DNA from: Rhodoplanes elegans
Lineage (GTDB): Bacteria > Pseudomonadota > Alphaproteobacteria > Rhizobiales > Xanthobacteraceae
DNA: 64,000 nt
Assembly: GCF_016653355.1 (NCBI RefSeq)
Contig: NZ_NHSK01000075.1
Span: 1-64,000, forward strand
Reading direction: 5' to 3'
Position numbers and translations under genes: made by a program. How positions within the stretch are numbered: position 1 is the first letter of the stretch; each line of letters opens with the position of its first letter. The notes below the pieces were generated by a model. The model was given only the letters and a program-made list of their open reading frames with translations, did not search any database and was not told where the DNA came from. Below, piece by piece: positions 25,644-34,901 of this stretch.

Positions 25644-26780
25644 TCACCGCCCCCCGCCGTCGAGCGACACCCAGTAGGTGCCGTGCATGGGGACGGCGAG
25701 CAGCGTCTCGTTGGCGATCTTCAGGCTCGCATCGGGATCGACGTCGCCGAACAATTTCGGATGGAACCACTTGGCGAGCGCCTCGAGGGCCAGCACGTTG
25801 AGCGGGAAGTTGCCGAACAGGTGCCACAGCCCGTGCACGCGCCCGCTGCGCACCGCCGCGATGTCGGCGAGGCCGGGGCTCCTCACGATGCCCTGCAGCT
25901 TGGCGCGCGACTCGGCGGCGTCGACGCCCGGGCCGAGCACCAGCCCGCCGGTGCCGGCGAGATGCTGGCCACCGGTGCCGACATACACGTCGGGATCGCG
26001 CCCCATCACGTATTCGAGGCTGATCGGGCCGAACGGCGTCTTCAGCACATCGACCGCGATGTTGGTGCCGCCGGCGGGATCGATGAAGGCCCCTATGGTG
26101 GCGCGGCCGGGCGCGTTGCAGCACTCGGCGAGGCCCGCATGGGCGTGCATCAGCACGGTCGGGGCGACCGGCGTCGCCGCGGCGAGGCGGTCGCGGATGC
26201 GCCCTGCCCGGCTCTCGTGGAACTGGACGACACGTTCGGCCGCATCCTCGCGGCCGAGCACGCGGCCGAGCAGCCGCAGGCTCGGCACGATGTTGTCGAG
26301 CGGCTTGGCGATCAGATCGACGAAGACGACCGGCACGCCGGCGGCGGCGAAGCGGTCGAGCGTCTCCTTCGAGCGCAGCGACGGGCCGTAGCCACCGGAC
26401 AGGATCGCGAGATCGGGGCCGGTCGCCAGCGCCTGCTCGATCGAGAAGGTCTCCTCGCTGCCGCGGCCGACGATCGGCACGCCGGCGATCGCCGGGAACT
26501 TCTCCAGATAACGGCCGTACGTCACCTTGTCCTGGCGGGCGAGATCGCCGGGCCAGCCGGCGAGCAGCGACACGGGATCGGGATGGACGAGCGACAACGT
26601 GATCAGCTGGCGCCCCTCGCCGAGCACGATCCGCTTCACCGGCCGGGCGATCTCGACGCGGCGGCCGGCGATGTCCGTCACTGCGATCAAGTCGCGGGCC
26701 GCGCGGGCGCGGCGCGGCAGCAGCACGCCGGCCGTCGCGGCGGCGCCGGTGGTGAGAAGGGTGCGGCGGGAGAGGGTCAT
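25644..26780 (-). CDS. Iron-siderophore ABC transporter substrate-binding protein
   Basis: Periplasmic-binding protein of 378 aa of the FepB/BtuF type. The N-terminus has a twin-arginine motif (SRRTLLTTG) with an ARA cleavage site near residue 27. Then come the RPVKRIVLGEGRQL strand and the AILSGGYGPS segment of the peripla_BP_2 fold. It passes the siderophore to the FecCD-type permease. The ATG at 26780 overlaps the esterase stop. The gene is separated from the permease by the repeat element. Confidence 0.88.
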   Translation of the reverse strand: MTLSRRTLLTTGAAATAGVLLPRRARAARDLIAVTDIAGRRVEIARPVKRIVLGEGRQLITLSLVHPDPVSLLAGWPGDLARQDKVTYGRYLEKFPAIAGVPIVGRGSEETFSIEQALATGPDLAILSGGYGPSLRSKETLDRFAAAGVPVVFVDLIAKPLDNIVPSLRLLGRVLGREDAAERVVQFHESRAGRIRDRLAAATPVAPTVLMHAHAGLAECCNAPGRATIGAFIDPAGGTNIAVDVLKTPFGPISLEYVMGRDPDVYVGTGGQHLAGTGGLVLGPGVDAAESRAKLQGIVRSPGLADIAAVRSGRVHGLWHLFGNFPLNVLALEALAKWFHPKLFGDVDPDASLKIANETLLAVPMHGTYWVSLDGGGR

Positions 26781-27721
26781 GGGTTGCTCCGCAACGGCCG
26801 GCCGAGCGCCAGCGTGACGGCGCGCGCGATGGCGGCCGGGACGACCGACACGTGGTCCTCGTCGCGGAACTCGACGTAGTCGACCGTGAGCCCGCAGCCG
26901 GCGAGCGGCGCGAGGCGCGCCGCCATCTCGCGGGCATTGTCGACCATGCGGTTGCGCCGCTTCCAAGCGGCGCGGACCTCGACGTCGGTCCCGTCGATTT
27001 CCACCGCGGTCGGCTCCTGCTCGCAGCCGCCCATGGTGATCAGCAGGCGAAGATCGTTGCCGGGCCGCAGCGCCGCGACGAAATCGCGCTCGTGCGAAAG
27101 GACCACCCGGTCGGCGAACCAGATCGACGGGCTCGCCGCCACATACGTGCGGAACAGCCCCGGCCGCGTGAACAAGGTGTAGAGCGTGAACAGCCCGCCG
27201 AAGGAGTGGCCGAACAGCGTGCGGCGCACCGGATCGAGCGGAAAATCGCGGCCGATCGCCGGCAGCACGTCGCCTGCGACGAAATCAAGGAACGCGTCGG
27301 CGCCGCCGACCGGCGGCCAAGCCGAGTCGTCCGGCCGCGGCGGCATCGTCAGCGGCCCGCGCGGCGCCGGCGTGTAGTCGAAGGTGCGGCGGACGAGGTC
27401 GAGCGGCTCGTCGGTCGGATAGCCGAGTCCGACCACCACGGCCGGCACCACGCCGGTCACCTCGGTCCGCCGCGAGCGCAGGGCCACCACCTCGGCGAAG
27501 GTCGCGAAGGCGGCGTTGGCGTCGGTCAGCACGATCAGCGGCCAGCCGGCCGGCGACGGCGGTTTTCCGTGCGGGCGCGCGACGAAGACGCGATGCTCCA
27601 GGCCGTCGCGCGACCGCATCGCCAGCACCTGCGTGTGCGGCAACGCCGCCGGCGGGGGGCTGTTGCCGGCGGCGTCGAGGCGATCGCGGCGTGCCGCGAC
27701 CGCCGGTCCCGAGGATCGCAT
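26777..27721 (-). CDS. Alpha/beta-hydrolase, putative siderophore esterase (Fes/IroE-like)
   Basis: Esterase of 314 aa. The nucleophile motif is GHSFGGLF, a typical serine elbow, and the acid/His end includes EFRDEDHVSVVP, giving the catalytic His. The fold region PLIVLTDANAAF and TFDYTP matches the esterase-D/IroE group. No signal peptide is evident. In a siderophore uptake operon it probably hydrolyses an ester-linked siderophore to free iron. Its ATG overlaps the receptor stop by one base (TGATG). Confidence 0.82.
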   Translation of the reverse strand: MRSSGPAVAARRDRLDAAGNSPPPAALPHTQVLAMRSRDGLEHRVFVARPHGKPPSPAGWPLIVLTDANAAFATFAEVVALRSRRTEVTGVVPAVVVGLGYPTDEPLDLVRRTFDYTPAPRGPLTMPPRPDDSAWPPVGGADAFLDFVAGDVLPAIGRDFPLDPVRRTLFGHSFGGLFTLYTLFTRPGLFRTYVAASPSIWFADRVVLSHERDFVAALRPGNDLRLLITMGGCEQEPTAVEIDGTDVEVRAAWKRRNRMVDNAREMAARLAPLAGCGLTVDYVEFRDEDHVSVVPAAIARAVTLALGRPLRSNP

Positions 27722-30063
27722 CACCAGCGATACCTCGCCGTCGCCAGGATGGTGCGCCGCGTGCCGAAATAGCAGCCGGTGTCGAAGCTGCCGCTGCCGG
27801 CGCTGCAGGACGCGACATACTCCTTGTCGAACAGGTTGGAGGCGTTGAGCGACAGGCGCAGCCCCTTGAGCTTTGGCTCGATGGTATCGAAGTCGAAATG
27901 GACGGCGGCGTCGACCAGCGTGAAGGCCGGCACCTCGAGCGTGTTGGCGACGTCGCCGAAGGTCGACGAGACGTGACGCACGCCGGCGCCGAGACCGAGT
28001 CCCGCGAACGGGCCGTCGCGGAACGTGTACATGCCCCACACCGAGCCGAAATACTCCGGCACCTGGATGGGCCGCTTGCCGAGGCTGGTGTCGTTCGCCT
28101 GCGTCACCACCATGTCCTGCCAGGTGAAGGCGCCGAGCAGGTCGATGTTGCGGTTGATGCTCGCCTTGGCCTCGAGCTCGACGCCGCGGGTGCGCACCGC
28201 GCCGCTCTGCACGCTGCACGAGCTCGTCGCCGTGGTGCCGCAGCCCTTGTGGGTCGGGTCGGTGTCGGGCGTCTGCACGTTGTACTGGGTGAGCTCGTAG
28301 ACGGCCGCCGTGAACAGCATGTTGGTGCCGGGCGGCTGATACTTGAGGCCGGCCTCGACCTGCTCGCCGGTGGTCGGCTTGAACGGCCGCTTGTAGTAGT
28401 CGAGCGTCGAGCCGGTCACCGGCTCGAACGAGGTCGAGTAGCTGATGTAGGGCGCGAGACCGTTCTCGAAGTGATAGAGCAGCCCGGCCCGCCAGGTGGT
28501 CGCCTCGTCGGTTTGCGAGGCCGCCGTGACGGCGCCCGACGCGATGGTGACCTGGTTGAAGTCGAAACTCGCCCGGTCGCGCCGGATGCCGAACATGCCG
28601 ATCAGGTTGCCGAGCCGGATCTGATCCTGGATGTAGAGGCCGAGCTGGTCGTTGGTCTGCTTCGCGTCGCTCTGATAGGCCGGGACGGGGATGTTCTGCC
28701 AGTACAGCGGAGCGAGGAAGTTGATGGTGGCGACGCCGGTGCTGGCGCTGCCGAGCAGGCGGCTCGCATCGGCGTACTGGTAGTCGAGGCCCATCAGCAC
28801 CGTGTGCTTGAACGCGCCGGTGTAGAACTGCGCCTGCACCTGGTTGTCGGTGGCGAGCGAATCGAGCTCGTCCTTCACGTTCGACTTCGACCGGTTGATG
28901 ATCGACTGCGCCGCGTTGGCGTAGCTGGTCGGAGAGAGACCGCGGAAGTTCGTCTCGAGATGCATCACCCGCGTGTTCTGGCGGATCGTCCAGACGTCAT
29001 TGAATCGATGCTCGAACAGCGAGGTGAGCGAGGTCTGCTTGCGCTCGAACACCTCGTAGCCCGGATCCGAGACGTTGAAGCTCGACGAGATCCAGCCGCT
29101 CCGGCTCGGCATCACGGTGCCTTCCTTGGGCAGGAACACCGAGTAGAAGCTGTTCGGATCCTGGGTGTGGTTGGCGAGCAGCGTCCAGGTGGTGTCGCTG
29201 TTGGGCTTCCAGGTCAGCGCCGGGGCGAGCACGTAGCGGTCGTCCTCGGTGTAGTCGACCTGGGTGCCGGAGTTGCGCGCGAGGGCGGTCAGCCGATAGA
29301 GCCAGTGGCCGTCCTTGTCGATCGGGCCGGAGAAGTCGAACGTGCCCTGCAAGCGCTCGAAGTTGCCGCCCGTGACCTGCACCTCGTGGAACGGCTTGTC
29401 GAGCGGCCGCTTGGTGACGAGGTTGATCATGCCGCCCAGATTGGTTTGTCCATAGAGGATCGACGAAGGGCCGCGCAGCACCTCGATGCGCTCGAGCGTG
29501 TAGGGATCGACCGTCGGCACCGCGAACGAGATTCCGCGCTGCAGCTTGAGGCCGTCCTGGAAGCCGACGAAGCCCTGCAGCACGCCGAGATTGCCGCCGT
29601 AGCCGCGCACCGGGATGATGTCGAAGCGGCTCGCCGGCCGCAGATCGGTCAGCACGCCCGGCGTGTAGCGCAACGCCTGGCTGACGCTCTGGGCCTGCTG
29701 GTCCTCCATCTGATCACGGGTGACGATCGACACCGACTCGGGCGTCTCGACCACCGGCGTGTTGGTCTTGGTGCCGGTCATGCTGCGGTCGGCGACGTAG
29801 CCGTCAACCGGGCCGACGGCGCTCCCCGAGGTCGCCGCGACGCCGCGCGTCGCCGTGACGGCGCCACCCGCACCGCCGGCGCCGGGAGCCGTCGCCTCGC
29901 CGCCGCCGCCGACGCCGGTGTCGCGATCCCCCTCGACCCGGATGGTCGGCAACGCCGTGCTCTGCGCGAGGGCCGTCGCGGCGAAGGTGCCGGTCAGCAT
30001 CGTCGTGGCGAGCAACAGGCCGACGATCCGCACGGATCCGCTGGTCGATATCGTGTGAGTCAT
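27721..30063 (-). CDS. TonB-dependent siderophore receptor
   Basis: Outer-membrane receptor of 780 aa. It has a Sec signal (about residues 1-34, ending ALAQ), a TonB-box-like PTIRVEGD, a low-complexity Gly/Ala linker, a plug domain (TPESVSIVTRDQMED, YTPGVLTD), and a 22-strand barrel ending in ARYRW. The FhuA/FpvA-type plug suggests a hydroxamate or catecholate ferric-siderophore as ligand; which one is not readable. First gene of the uptake operon, divergent from the AraC regulator. Confidence 0.93.
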   Translation of the reverse strand: MTHTISTSGSVRIVGLLLATTMLTGTFAATALAQSTALPTIRVEGDRDTGVGGGGEATAPGAGGAGGAVTATRGVAATSGSAVGPVDGYVADRSMTGTKTNTPVVETPESVSIVTRDQMEDQQAQSVSQALRYTPGVLTDLRPASRFDIIPVRGYGGNLGVLQGFVGFQDGLKLQRGISFAVPTVDPYTLERIEVLRGPSSILYGQTNLGGMINLVTKRPLDKPFHEVQVTGGNFERLQGTFDFSGPIDKDGHWLYRLTALARNSGTQVDYTEDDRYVLAPALTWKPNSDTTWTLLANHTQDPNSFYSVFLPKEGTVMPSRSGWISSSFNVSDPGYEVFERKQTSLTSLFEHRFNDVWTIRQNTRVMHLETNFRGLSPTSYANAAQSIINRSKSNVKDELDSLATDNQVQAQFYTGAFKHTVLMGLDYQYADASRLLGSASTGVATINFLAPLYWQNIPVPAYQSDAKQTNDQLGLYIQDQIRLGNLIGMFGIRRDRASFDFNQVTIASGAVTAASQTDEATTWRAGLLYHFENGLAPYISYSTSFEPVTGSTLDYYKRPFKPTTGEQVEAGLKYQPPGTNMLFTAAVYELTQYNVQTPDTDPTHKGCGTTATSSCSVQSGAVRTRGVELEAKASINRNIDLLGAFTWQDMVVTQANDTSLGKRPIQVPEYFGSVWGMYTFRDGPFAGLGLGAGVRHVSSTFGDVANTLEVPAFTLVDAAVHFDFDTIEPKLKGLRLSLNASNLFDKEYVASCSAGSGSFDTGCYFGTRRTILATARYRW

Positions 30064-30225
30064 GGTCAGCCCCTGTCGTCGAACTCACGGCCGTAGCCGT
30101 GTCACGCCCGTCCCCAATTGATCCCGACAGTTAACCGCGGGCCGGGGAGGCGTACATTCGACAGGGCGTGTATTTCCTTTGCGAAATCACCAAACGCCTA
30201 CGACAAAGGGCTTCCCTGCTGCAAT

Positions 30226-30245
30226 TCTAGACTTCGAAGTTTAGA
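30226..30245. promoter_or_regulatory. Palindrome in receptor/AraC intergenic region
   Basis: The 20-bp site TCTAGACTTCGAAGTTTAGA is palindromic apart from one base pair. A further perfect 10-bp palindrome ATTTCGAAAT lies at 30254-30263. The local sequence is notably AT-rich for this genome. It sits between the divergent receptor and AraC genes, so an iron-responsive repressor or the AraC protein may bind here. It does not fit the usual order of an Irr ICE box or a RirA box well. Confidence 0.4.
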
Positions 30246-30346
30246 GCTATACCATTTCGAAATCGCTGGAGAGTCGTTGACGTCACTGTCGCTCTCGACG
30301 AAGTTGCTCGCGTGATCGATCGGACGACACCTCGAGCGGCGGTACA

Positions 30347-31360
30347 ATGAACGCGAGCCAGGACGGCGCGGGCGGACGGCTCGTGCGCCATCGCGACCTG
30401 CGGCGGTGGGCCAAGGCGGCCGACTTCCACCTGGTCGCTCCGGTGCTCGACGACGATGCGGCGCTGCTGCGCGGCGACTTCGTCCAGCTCGTGCTGCGCT
30501 CCGGCCTTCAGCTCCACGCCACCGACGTGTGGGACCTGCACGACCTCGAGACGCGCGCCGTGCAGGAGCCGGGCCTGACCTTCTCGCTGTTTCTCGAAGG
30601 CGGCGTGACGGCCCATGTGGGCGAGCGCGCCTTCGCCATGGGGCGTCCCGACGCACGGGGCGGCCCGGTCGAGGCCGTGGTGGTGGCCCGCGCACGGCGC
30701 GAGATGTTCCGCCGCGTCTCGGCCTGCGGCACCCATGTCCGCAAGGTCACCGTGACGGTGTCGCCGCAATGGCTGGAGGAGAGCGGCCTCGACGCCATCG
30801 AGGATCATCGCGGCGTCCTGGCGTTCAGCCGCTCGCATCTCGCCAGCCTGCGCTGGACGCCGTCAGCGCGGCTGGTCTCGCTGGTCGAGCAGATCCTCAA
30901 ACCGCCGCCCTACGCGCCGCTGATGCGCAACCTGTACGTGGAGAGCCGGACGCTCGACATCGTCGGCGAGGCGCTCAACGCGGTCGCGCACGCCGACATC
31001 GCCGCTCAGGACAGGGTCGCCGCCGCGATGCTGCGGCCGAAGGACTATGCCCGGGTCCGCGCCGTCTGCGATTTCATCGATGCCCATCTGGACGAAGCCG
31101 TGACGCTCGACACGGTCGCCCGCCATGTCGGCATGAGCGTCTCGACGCTGCAGCGGGTGTTCCGGGCGGCGCGCGGGACGACGGTCGTCGATCACATCCG
31201 GGCCCGCAAGCTGGAGCGCGCCCGCGAGGCGCTGGAGCGCGACGGCGTCTCGGTCAACGAGGCGGCGTTCCTGGCCGGCTATGCCAACCCGGCGAATTTC
31301 GCCACCGCCTTCAAGCGCACCTTCGGCGTGCCGCCACGCTATTTTCGCGCCAGGCTGTAG
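30347..31360 (+). CDS. AraC-family regulator (PchR-like)
   Basis: Regulator of 337 aa. The C-terminal AraC domain (about 230-337) has two HTH motifs: VARHVGMSVSTLQRVFR and EAAFLAGYANPANFATAFKR, ending FGVPPRYFR. The N-terminal half resembles the siderophore-sensing domain of PchR-type activators (SGLQLHATDV, then FSLFLEGGVTAHVG). Divergent from the TonB receptor, it probably activates the uptake operon when the ferric-siderophore is present. No strong ribosome site is seen before the ATG. Confidence 0.88.
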   Translation: MNASQDGAGGRLVRHRDLRRWAKAADFHLVAPVLDDDAALLRGDFVQLVLRSGLQLHATDVWDLHDLETRAVQEPGLTFSLFLEGGVTAHVGERAFAMGRPDARGGPVEAVVVARARREMFRRVSACGTHVRKVTVTVSPQWLEESGLDAIEDHRGVLAFSRSHLASLRWTPSARLVSLVEQILKPPPYAPLMRNLYVESRTLDIVGEALNAVAHADIAAQDRVAAAMLRPKDYARVRAVCDFIDAHLDEAVTLDTVARHVGMSVSTLQRVFRAARGTTVVDHIRARKLERAREALERDGVSVNEAAFLAGYANPANFATAFKRTFGVPPRYFRARL

Positions 31361-31498
31361 GCGCAGTTCCGGCCGTCGCGGCTCGCGGGATCTGCGCAGC
31401 CGCACATCACCGACCGGCTCATCGCGGTCGTCGGAGCACAGCCGCCATGGCGGGCGCGGCCATGCTCCGGTCGCAACGCGACCAGTGCGACAAACGCC

Positions 31499-32518
31499 CT
31501 ACTTCGGCAGGACGGGAGTCTCGGGCAGGAAGCCGGGGCGCCAGATCTGCTCGGCCGTGAGCTTCTCGCCCGGGATGTCGACGTTCTTGTTCATGAAGTC
31601 GACGGTGCGCTTCATCGTGTCGAGCGAGACGGTGCCGAAGCCCTTCTTCTCGACCTCGGGCGTAACGGCGATGCGCTTCAGGATCTCGACCTCCTCGGCG
31701 ACGATGTCTGGATTGAGCGCCTTGACGTACTGGATCTGGATCTGCGCCGCCTCCTTCGGGTTGGCGAGGGCGTACTGCCAGCCGCGCAGCGAGGCGCGCA
31801 CGAACTTCTTCACGACGTCGGGGTTCTTGGTCAGATACTCCTCGGTGGTGCCGATCGAGTTCGAGTAGATGTCGAGCCCGTAGTCGCCGAGGAACAGGCA
31901 CTTCGGCTTGGCCTCGGTGACGGCGCGGCGGATCGCCGGCTCGCTCATGATGAACTGGTCGACCGAGGCGACCTTGCGGGCGGCGAGCATCGGCACGCGC
32001 GCCGAGCCGTCGATGTTGACGACCTTCAGGGTCTTGCTGTCGACCCCGTTCATCTCCATGAACGCCTGCACGATGCGCGGCAGGAAAGACGACGTGCTCG
32101 ACCCGAACTCCAGATTGGCGAGCTGCTTCGGCTCGGTGACGTTGGCGCCGGGGTCGAGCGAGAACACGCAGTACGGCGGCTTCTGGTAGTTCACGGCGAC
32201 GATCTTCATGTTGCCGGCGGCCGAGCCCGAGGCGACCAGGCTCGGGATGTCGATGAAGCCGATGTCTGCGATGCCGGTGACGACCGAGCGGATCGCGTCG
32301 GCCGTGCCCTTGGAGGGGATGATCGAGACGTTGAGCCCCTCCTCCTTGTAGAAGCCCTTGCCGAGCGCCACGTACCACGGCGCGTGCCGGCCGAGGCTGA
32401 TGAAGTCGAGGATGAACTTGACGTCGCGCTCCTGCGCCATCGCGCTCGATGTCAGCACGCTCGAAAGCGCGACGGCCGCGCCGAGTGCGGCTCCGATCAG
32501 CTTAGTGACGGTCGACAT
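31499..32518 (-). CDS. ABC transporter binding protein (NMT1/SsuA-like)
   Basis: Periplasmic-binding protein of 339 aa with a Sec signal (residues about 1-29, ending AMAQ). The mature part has FISLGRHAPWYVALGKGFYKEEGL, VVTGIADIGFIDIPSL and the IEVDS-type hinge of the SsuA/TauA/NMT1 family. It is the last gene of the minus catabolic arm. Its ATPase and permease partners are most likely the genes at 38470-40070 at the head of the plus arm. The ligand is probably the carboxylated or sulfonated substrate of the cluster; it cannot be named. Confidence 0.87.
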   Translation of the reverse strand: MSTVTKLIGAALGAAVALSSVLTSSAMAQERDVKFILDFISLGRHAPWYVALGKGFYKEEGLNVSIIPSKGTADAIRSVVTGIADIGFIDIPSLVASGSAAGNMKIVAVNYQKPPYCVFSLDPGANVTEPKQLANLEFGSSTSSFLPRIVQAFMEMNGVDSKTLKVVNIDGSARVPMLAARKVASVDQFIMSEPAIRRAVTEAKPKCLFLGDYGLDIYSNSIGTTEEYLTKNPDVVKKFVRASLRGWQYALANPKEAAQIQIQYVKALNPDIVAEEVEILKRIAVTPEVEKKGFGTVSLDTMKRTVDFMNKNVDIPGEKLTAEQIWRPGFLPETPVLPK

Positions 32519-32634
32519 GTCGGTTCTCCGTGATCATCAGAGCCTCGGGGGTGACGTGGACGAGACCGAGCCGCGCATCTCACGTCAGGGTGAACGCACG
32601 TTACAGGGACGCAAAAGTCGGACCACAGGGTTGT

Positions 32635-33648
32635 TCATCGCACCGCGCTCCGCTCGGCACCGGCGCAGCCGGCGAGGCGATCGGCCCCGAAGGCCGCGCA
32701 CGCGTTGTCGTGCCGGATCGTTCGGCGAAGCGCGGGCGCGAGATGGCCGAGATCGTAATCGGCGCAGTCCGCCCCCATCGGGAACGGCCAGTCGCTGCCG
32801 AGCACGATACGGTCGGCGCCCATGACGGCGATCAGATAATCGAGATAGGCCGGGTGATGCACCAGGCTGTCGACGAAGAAGCGCTTCAGCGCGTCGAGCG
32901 GCATCAGGTCGCGCGAGGGAACGCCGGGGCGTTTCGTGATAACGCCCTGCTGCCAGCGGCCGGCGAGCGTCGCGGCGCAGCCGCCGCCATGGGCCAGCAC
33001 GACGTGAAGGTTCGGATGGCGCTCGAACACGCCGCCGAGCACGAAACCGGCGGCCGCGAGCGTCGTCTCGTAAGGGTTGCCGAGCAGGTTCGTGAGATAG
33101 TGCCGGTCGAGCCGATCGTCGGGACAATCGCCGGGGTGCAGGAAGGCGGCGAAGCGGCGCGCCTCCAAGAGACTCCACAGCGACTCGTAGTCAGGATCGG
33201 CATAGGAACGCGCCCCGAGCGCCGTGCCGACGACGACGCCGGCCCAGCCCTCGTCGAGATGTTCCGCGACCGTGACGGCGAGGCCGGGATCCTCGGTCGG
33301 CAGATAGGCGAGCGGCCGCAAGGTCGGCGCATGCGGCGCGCAGGCTTCGCGAACACCCTCGTTGATGGCGTCCACATAGGCGCGCCGTTCCGCCGGGGCG
33401 ATGTCGGGCCGGAACAGCGGCGGCGGCACCGACACGACGGCGCCGTCGAGCCCGTCGCGCCGCACCCGCTCGACCAGCGCGCCGGCCTCCGAGATCGGCC
33501 GCAGCGGCACGCCGTGACCGCACACCTTCAGGGTGCCGGCGGCCGCCGTCATGCCCCACACGGCCCCCCGCTCCGCCGCCGCGACCAGCGCCGGCGGAAT
33601 CAGGTGGGTGTGAACATCCCAGCCGCCGGGATCAGAACGCGTGGTCAT
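32635..33648 (-). CDS. Amidohydrolase_2 family (ACMSD-like decarboxylase or hydrolase)
   Basis: Metal-dependent hydrolase/decarboxylase of 337 aa. The HxH motif is DVHTHLIPPA (residues about 11-20), followed by FLHPGDC, VLAHGGGCA and GSDWPFPMG, which carry the other metal ligands and the catalytic Asp. This is the architecture of 2-amino-3-carboxymuconate-6-semialdehyde decarboxylase and related enzymes. In an operon with RidA, FAH and cupins it may decarboxylate a ring-cleavage product. The ATG overlaps the upstream cupin stop by 4 bp. Confidence 0.85.
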   Translation of the reverse strand: MTTRSDPGGWDVHTHLIPPALVAAAERGAVWGMTAAAGTLKVCGHGVPLRPISEAGALVERVRRDGLDGAVVSVPPPLFRPDIAPAERRAYVDAINEGVREACAPHAPTLRPLAYLPTEDPGLAVTVAEHLDEGWAGVVVGTALGARSYADPDYESLWSLLEARRFAAFLHPGDCPDDRLDRHYLTNLLGNPYETTLAAAGFVLGGVFERHPNLHVVLAHGGGCAATLAGRWQQGVITKRPGVPSRDLMPLDALKRFFVDSLVHHPAYLDYLIAVMGADRIVLGSDWPFPMGADCADYDLGHLAPALRRTIRHDNACAAFGADRLAGCAGAERSAVR

Positions 33649-34469
33649 CGGGCATCGTCGTCGTTGGTGTACCAGGAGGGGCGGACCGGGTAATGCGGGC
33701 CGTCGTAGATCTCGAGCAGCACCGAGGTCTCCTCGGCGATCGTCGGGCCGTGCACGCTGCCCTTCGGGTTCCAGTAGAAGCAGCCCGGCGTCAGCGTCGT
33801 GCCGGTCGGGATGTAGCGATACTTCCCCTCCAGGCAGAACATGAACTGATTGGACGCGTGCGCGTGCGCCTCAGGCACGCCCGAGCCCTTCTCGAACCGC
33901 ACGAGGCCGATCGACGCGCCGGTCTCCTCGTTGCGCCAAAGCATCTTCTGCGTCAGGCCGGCGAGCGACTTCGCGGTCCACTCCATGTCGGCGGTCTGGA
34001 TCAGGATCTCCTTGAACGCCGCCATCGCATCCGCCGGCATCGCGGGAGCGGCGCCGGCCGGGGCAGCAGACGGCGCTTCGGCCGGCTTCGCCGCGTCGGT
34101 GCTCGGCAGCGGGGCCTCCTCGGGCGTGAACGTGATGTGCTTGAGCTCGACCAGGCGCGACAGATACGTCACGTTCGACTTGTTGGTGAGCTTGTGGACG
34201 GGTCGCATGCCGTCGATGAACACGGTGGCGCCGGGCGGCTCGAAGGTGCTGCGCGTGTCGCCGAAGATCGTCTCGACCTCGTTCTCGCCGCCGTCGATCG
34301 AGATCACCGCATAAGGATGATAGTGGATGTGGAAGTCGACCGTCTCGCCCGGCTCGACCTTCACCTCCCAGATGCGCACATGCTCGTTCTCGAGCACGAC
34401 CCGGCTGCCGATCTCGCGCAGCTTGATGCCGAGCTCCTTCGCCTTCTTCAGTCCGTGAACGTCGCTCAT
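33645..34469 (-). CDS. Two-domain cupin protein
   Basis: Protein of 274 aa with two cupin domains joined by an Ala/Pro-rich linker (about residues 125-150). Domain 1 (HIHYHPYAVISIDGG, then GMRPVHKLTN) lacks the usual cupin glutamate. Domain 2 has AHAHASNQFMFCLEG and PKGSVHGP, a His-x-His pattern with Gln in place of Glu, seen in three-histidine dioxygenases and anti-sigma-type cupins. Domain 1 closely resembles the stand-alone cupin just upstream. Possible roles are dioxygenase or isomerase; the substrate is unknown. Confidence 0.75.
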   Translation of the reverse strand: MSDVHGLKKAKELGIKLREIGSRVVLENEHVRIWEVKVEPGETVDFHIHYHPYAVISIDGGENEVETIFGDTRSTFEPPGATVFIDGMRPVHKLTNKSNVTYLSRLVELKHITFTPEEAPLPSTDAAKPAEAPSAAPAGAAPAMPADAMAAFKEILIQTADMEWTAKSLAGLTQKMLWRNEETGASIGLVRFEKGSGVPEAHAHASNQFMFCLEGKYRYIPTGTTLTPGCFYWNPKGSVHGPTIAEETSVLLEIYDGPHYPVRPSWYTNDDDAR

Positions 34470-34508
34470 GGGCTCTCCTGCTCGGGCGCGTCGTCACCGC
34501 GCTCGCGG

Positions 34509-34901
34509 TCATTCCGTGTCGGGTCGCTCGAGGCTCGGCAGCGGTGCGGTCTCGGGGATCCAGCGGATGTGCTTGAGTTCGATCAGCCGTGCCAGATAGG
34601 TCGTCTTGTCGCGATTGGTGAGGCGATGGATCGGCCGCATGCCGTCGATCAGCACGACATGGCCGGGCGGCTCGTAGGTCGCGCGCCGCTCGCCGAAGAT
34701 CGTCTCGATCTCGTTCCTGCCGCCCGTCACGGCGATCACGACATAGGGGTGGTAATGAATGTGCCAGCCGAGCGTCTCGCCGGGCGCGATCTTCACCTCC
34801 CAGATGCGCACATGCGCATTGTCGAGGAGGATCGTCGAACCGACGTCGTCGAGCGTCAGGCCGCGCTCGGCGGCGAGCTGGAGGCCGTGGCGGTCCGTCA
34901 T
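34509..34901 (-). CDS. Single-domain cupin, paralogue of neighbouring cupin domain
   Basis: Small cupin of 130 aa. It shares with domain 1 of the downstream two-domain cupin the blocks HVRIWEVK, HIHYHPY, IETIFG, YEPPG, IDGMRP, HRLTN and LPSLE. It again lacks the classical cupin Glu after HxH. The likely history is a domain duplication. The two proteins could form a hetero-oligomer, or this one may bind an intermediate. The start at 34901 overlaps the FAH stop (ATGA). Confidence 0.75.
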   Translation of the reverse strand: MTDRHGLQLAAERGLTLDDVGSTILLDNAHVRIWEVKIAPGETLGWHIHYHPYVVIAVTGGRNEIETIFGERRATYEPPGHVVLIDGMRPIHRLTNRDKTTYLARLIELKHIRWIPETAPLPSLERPDTE

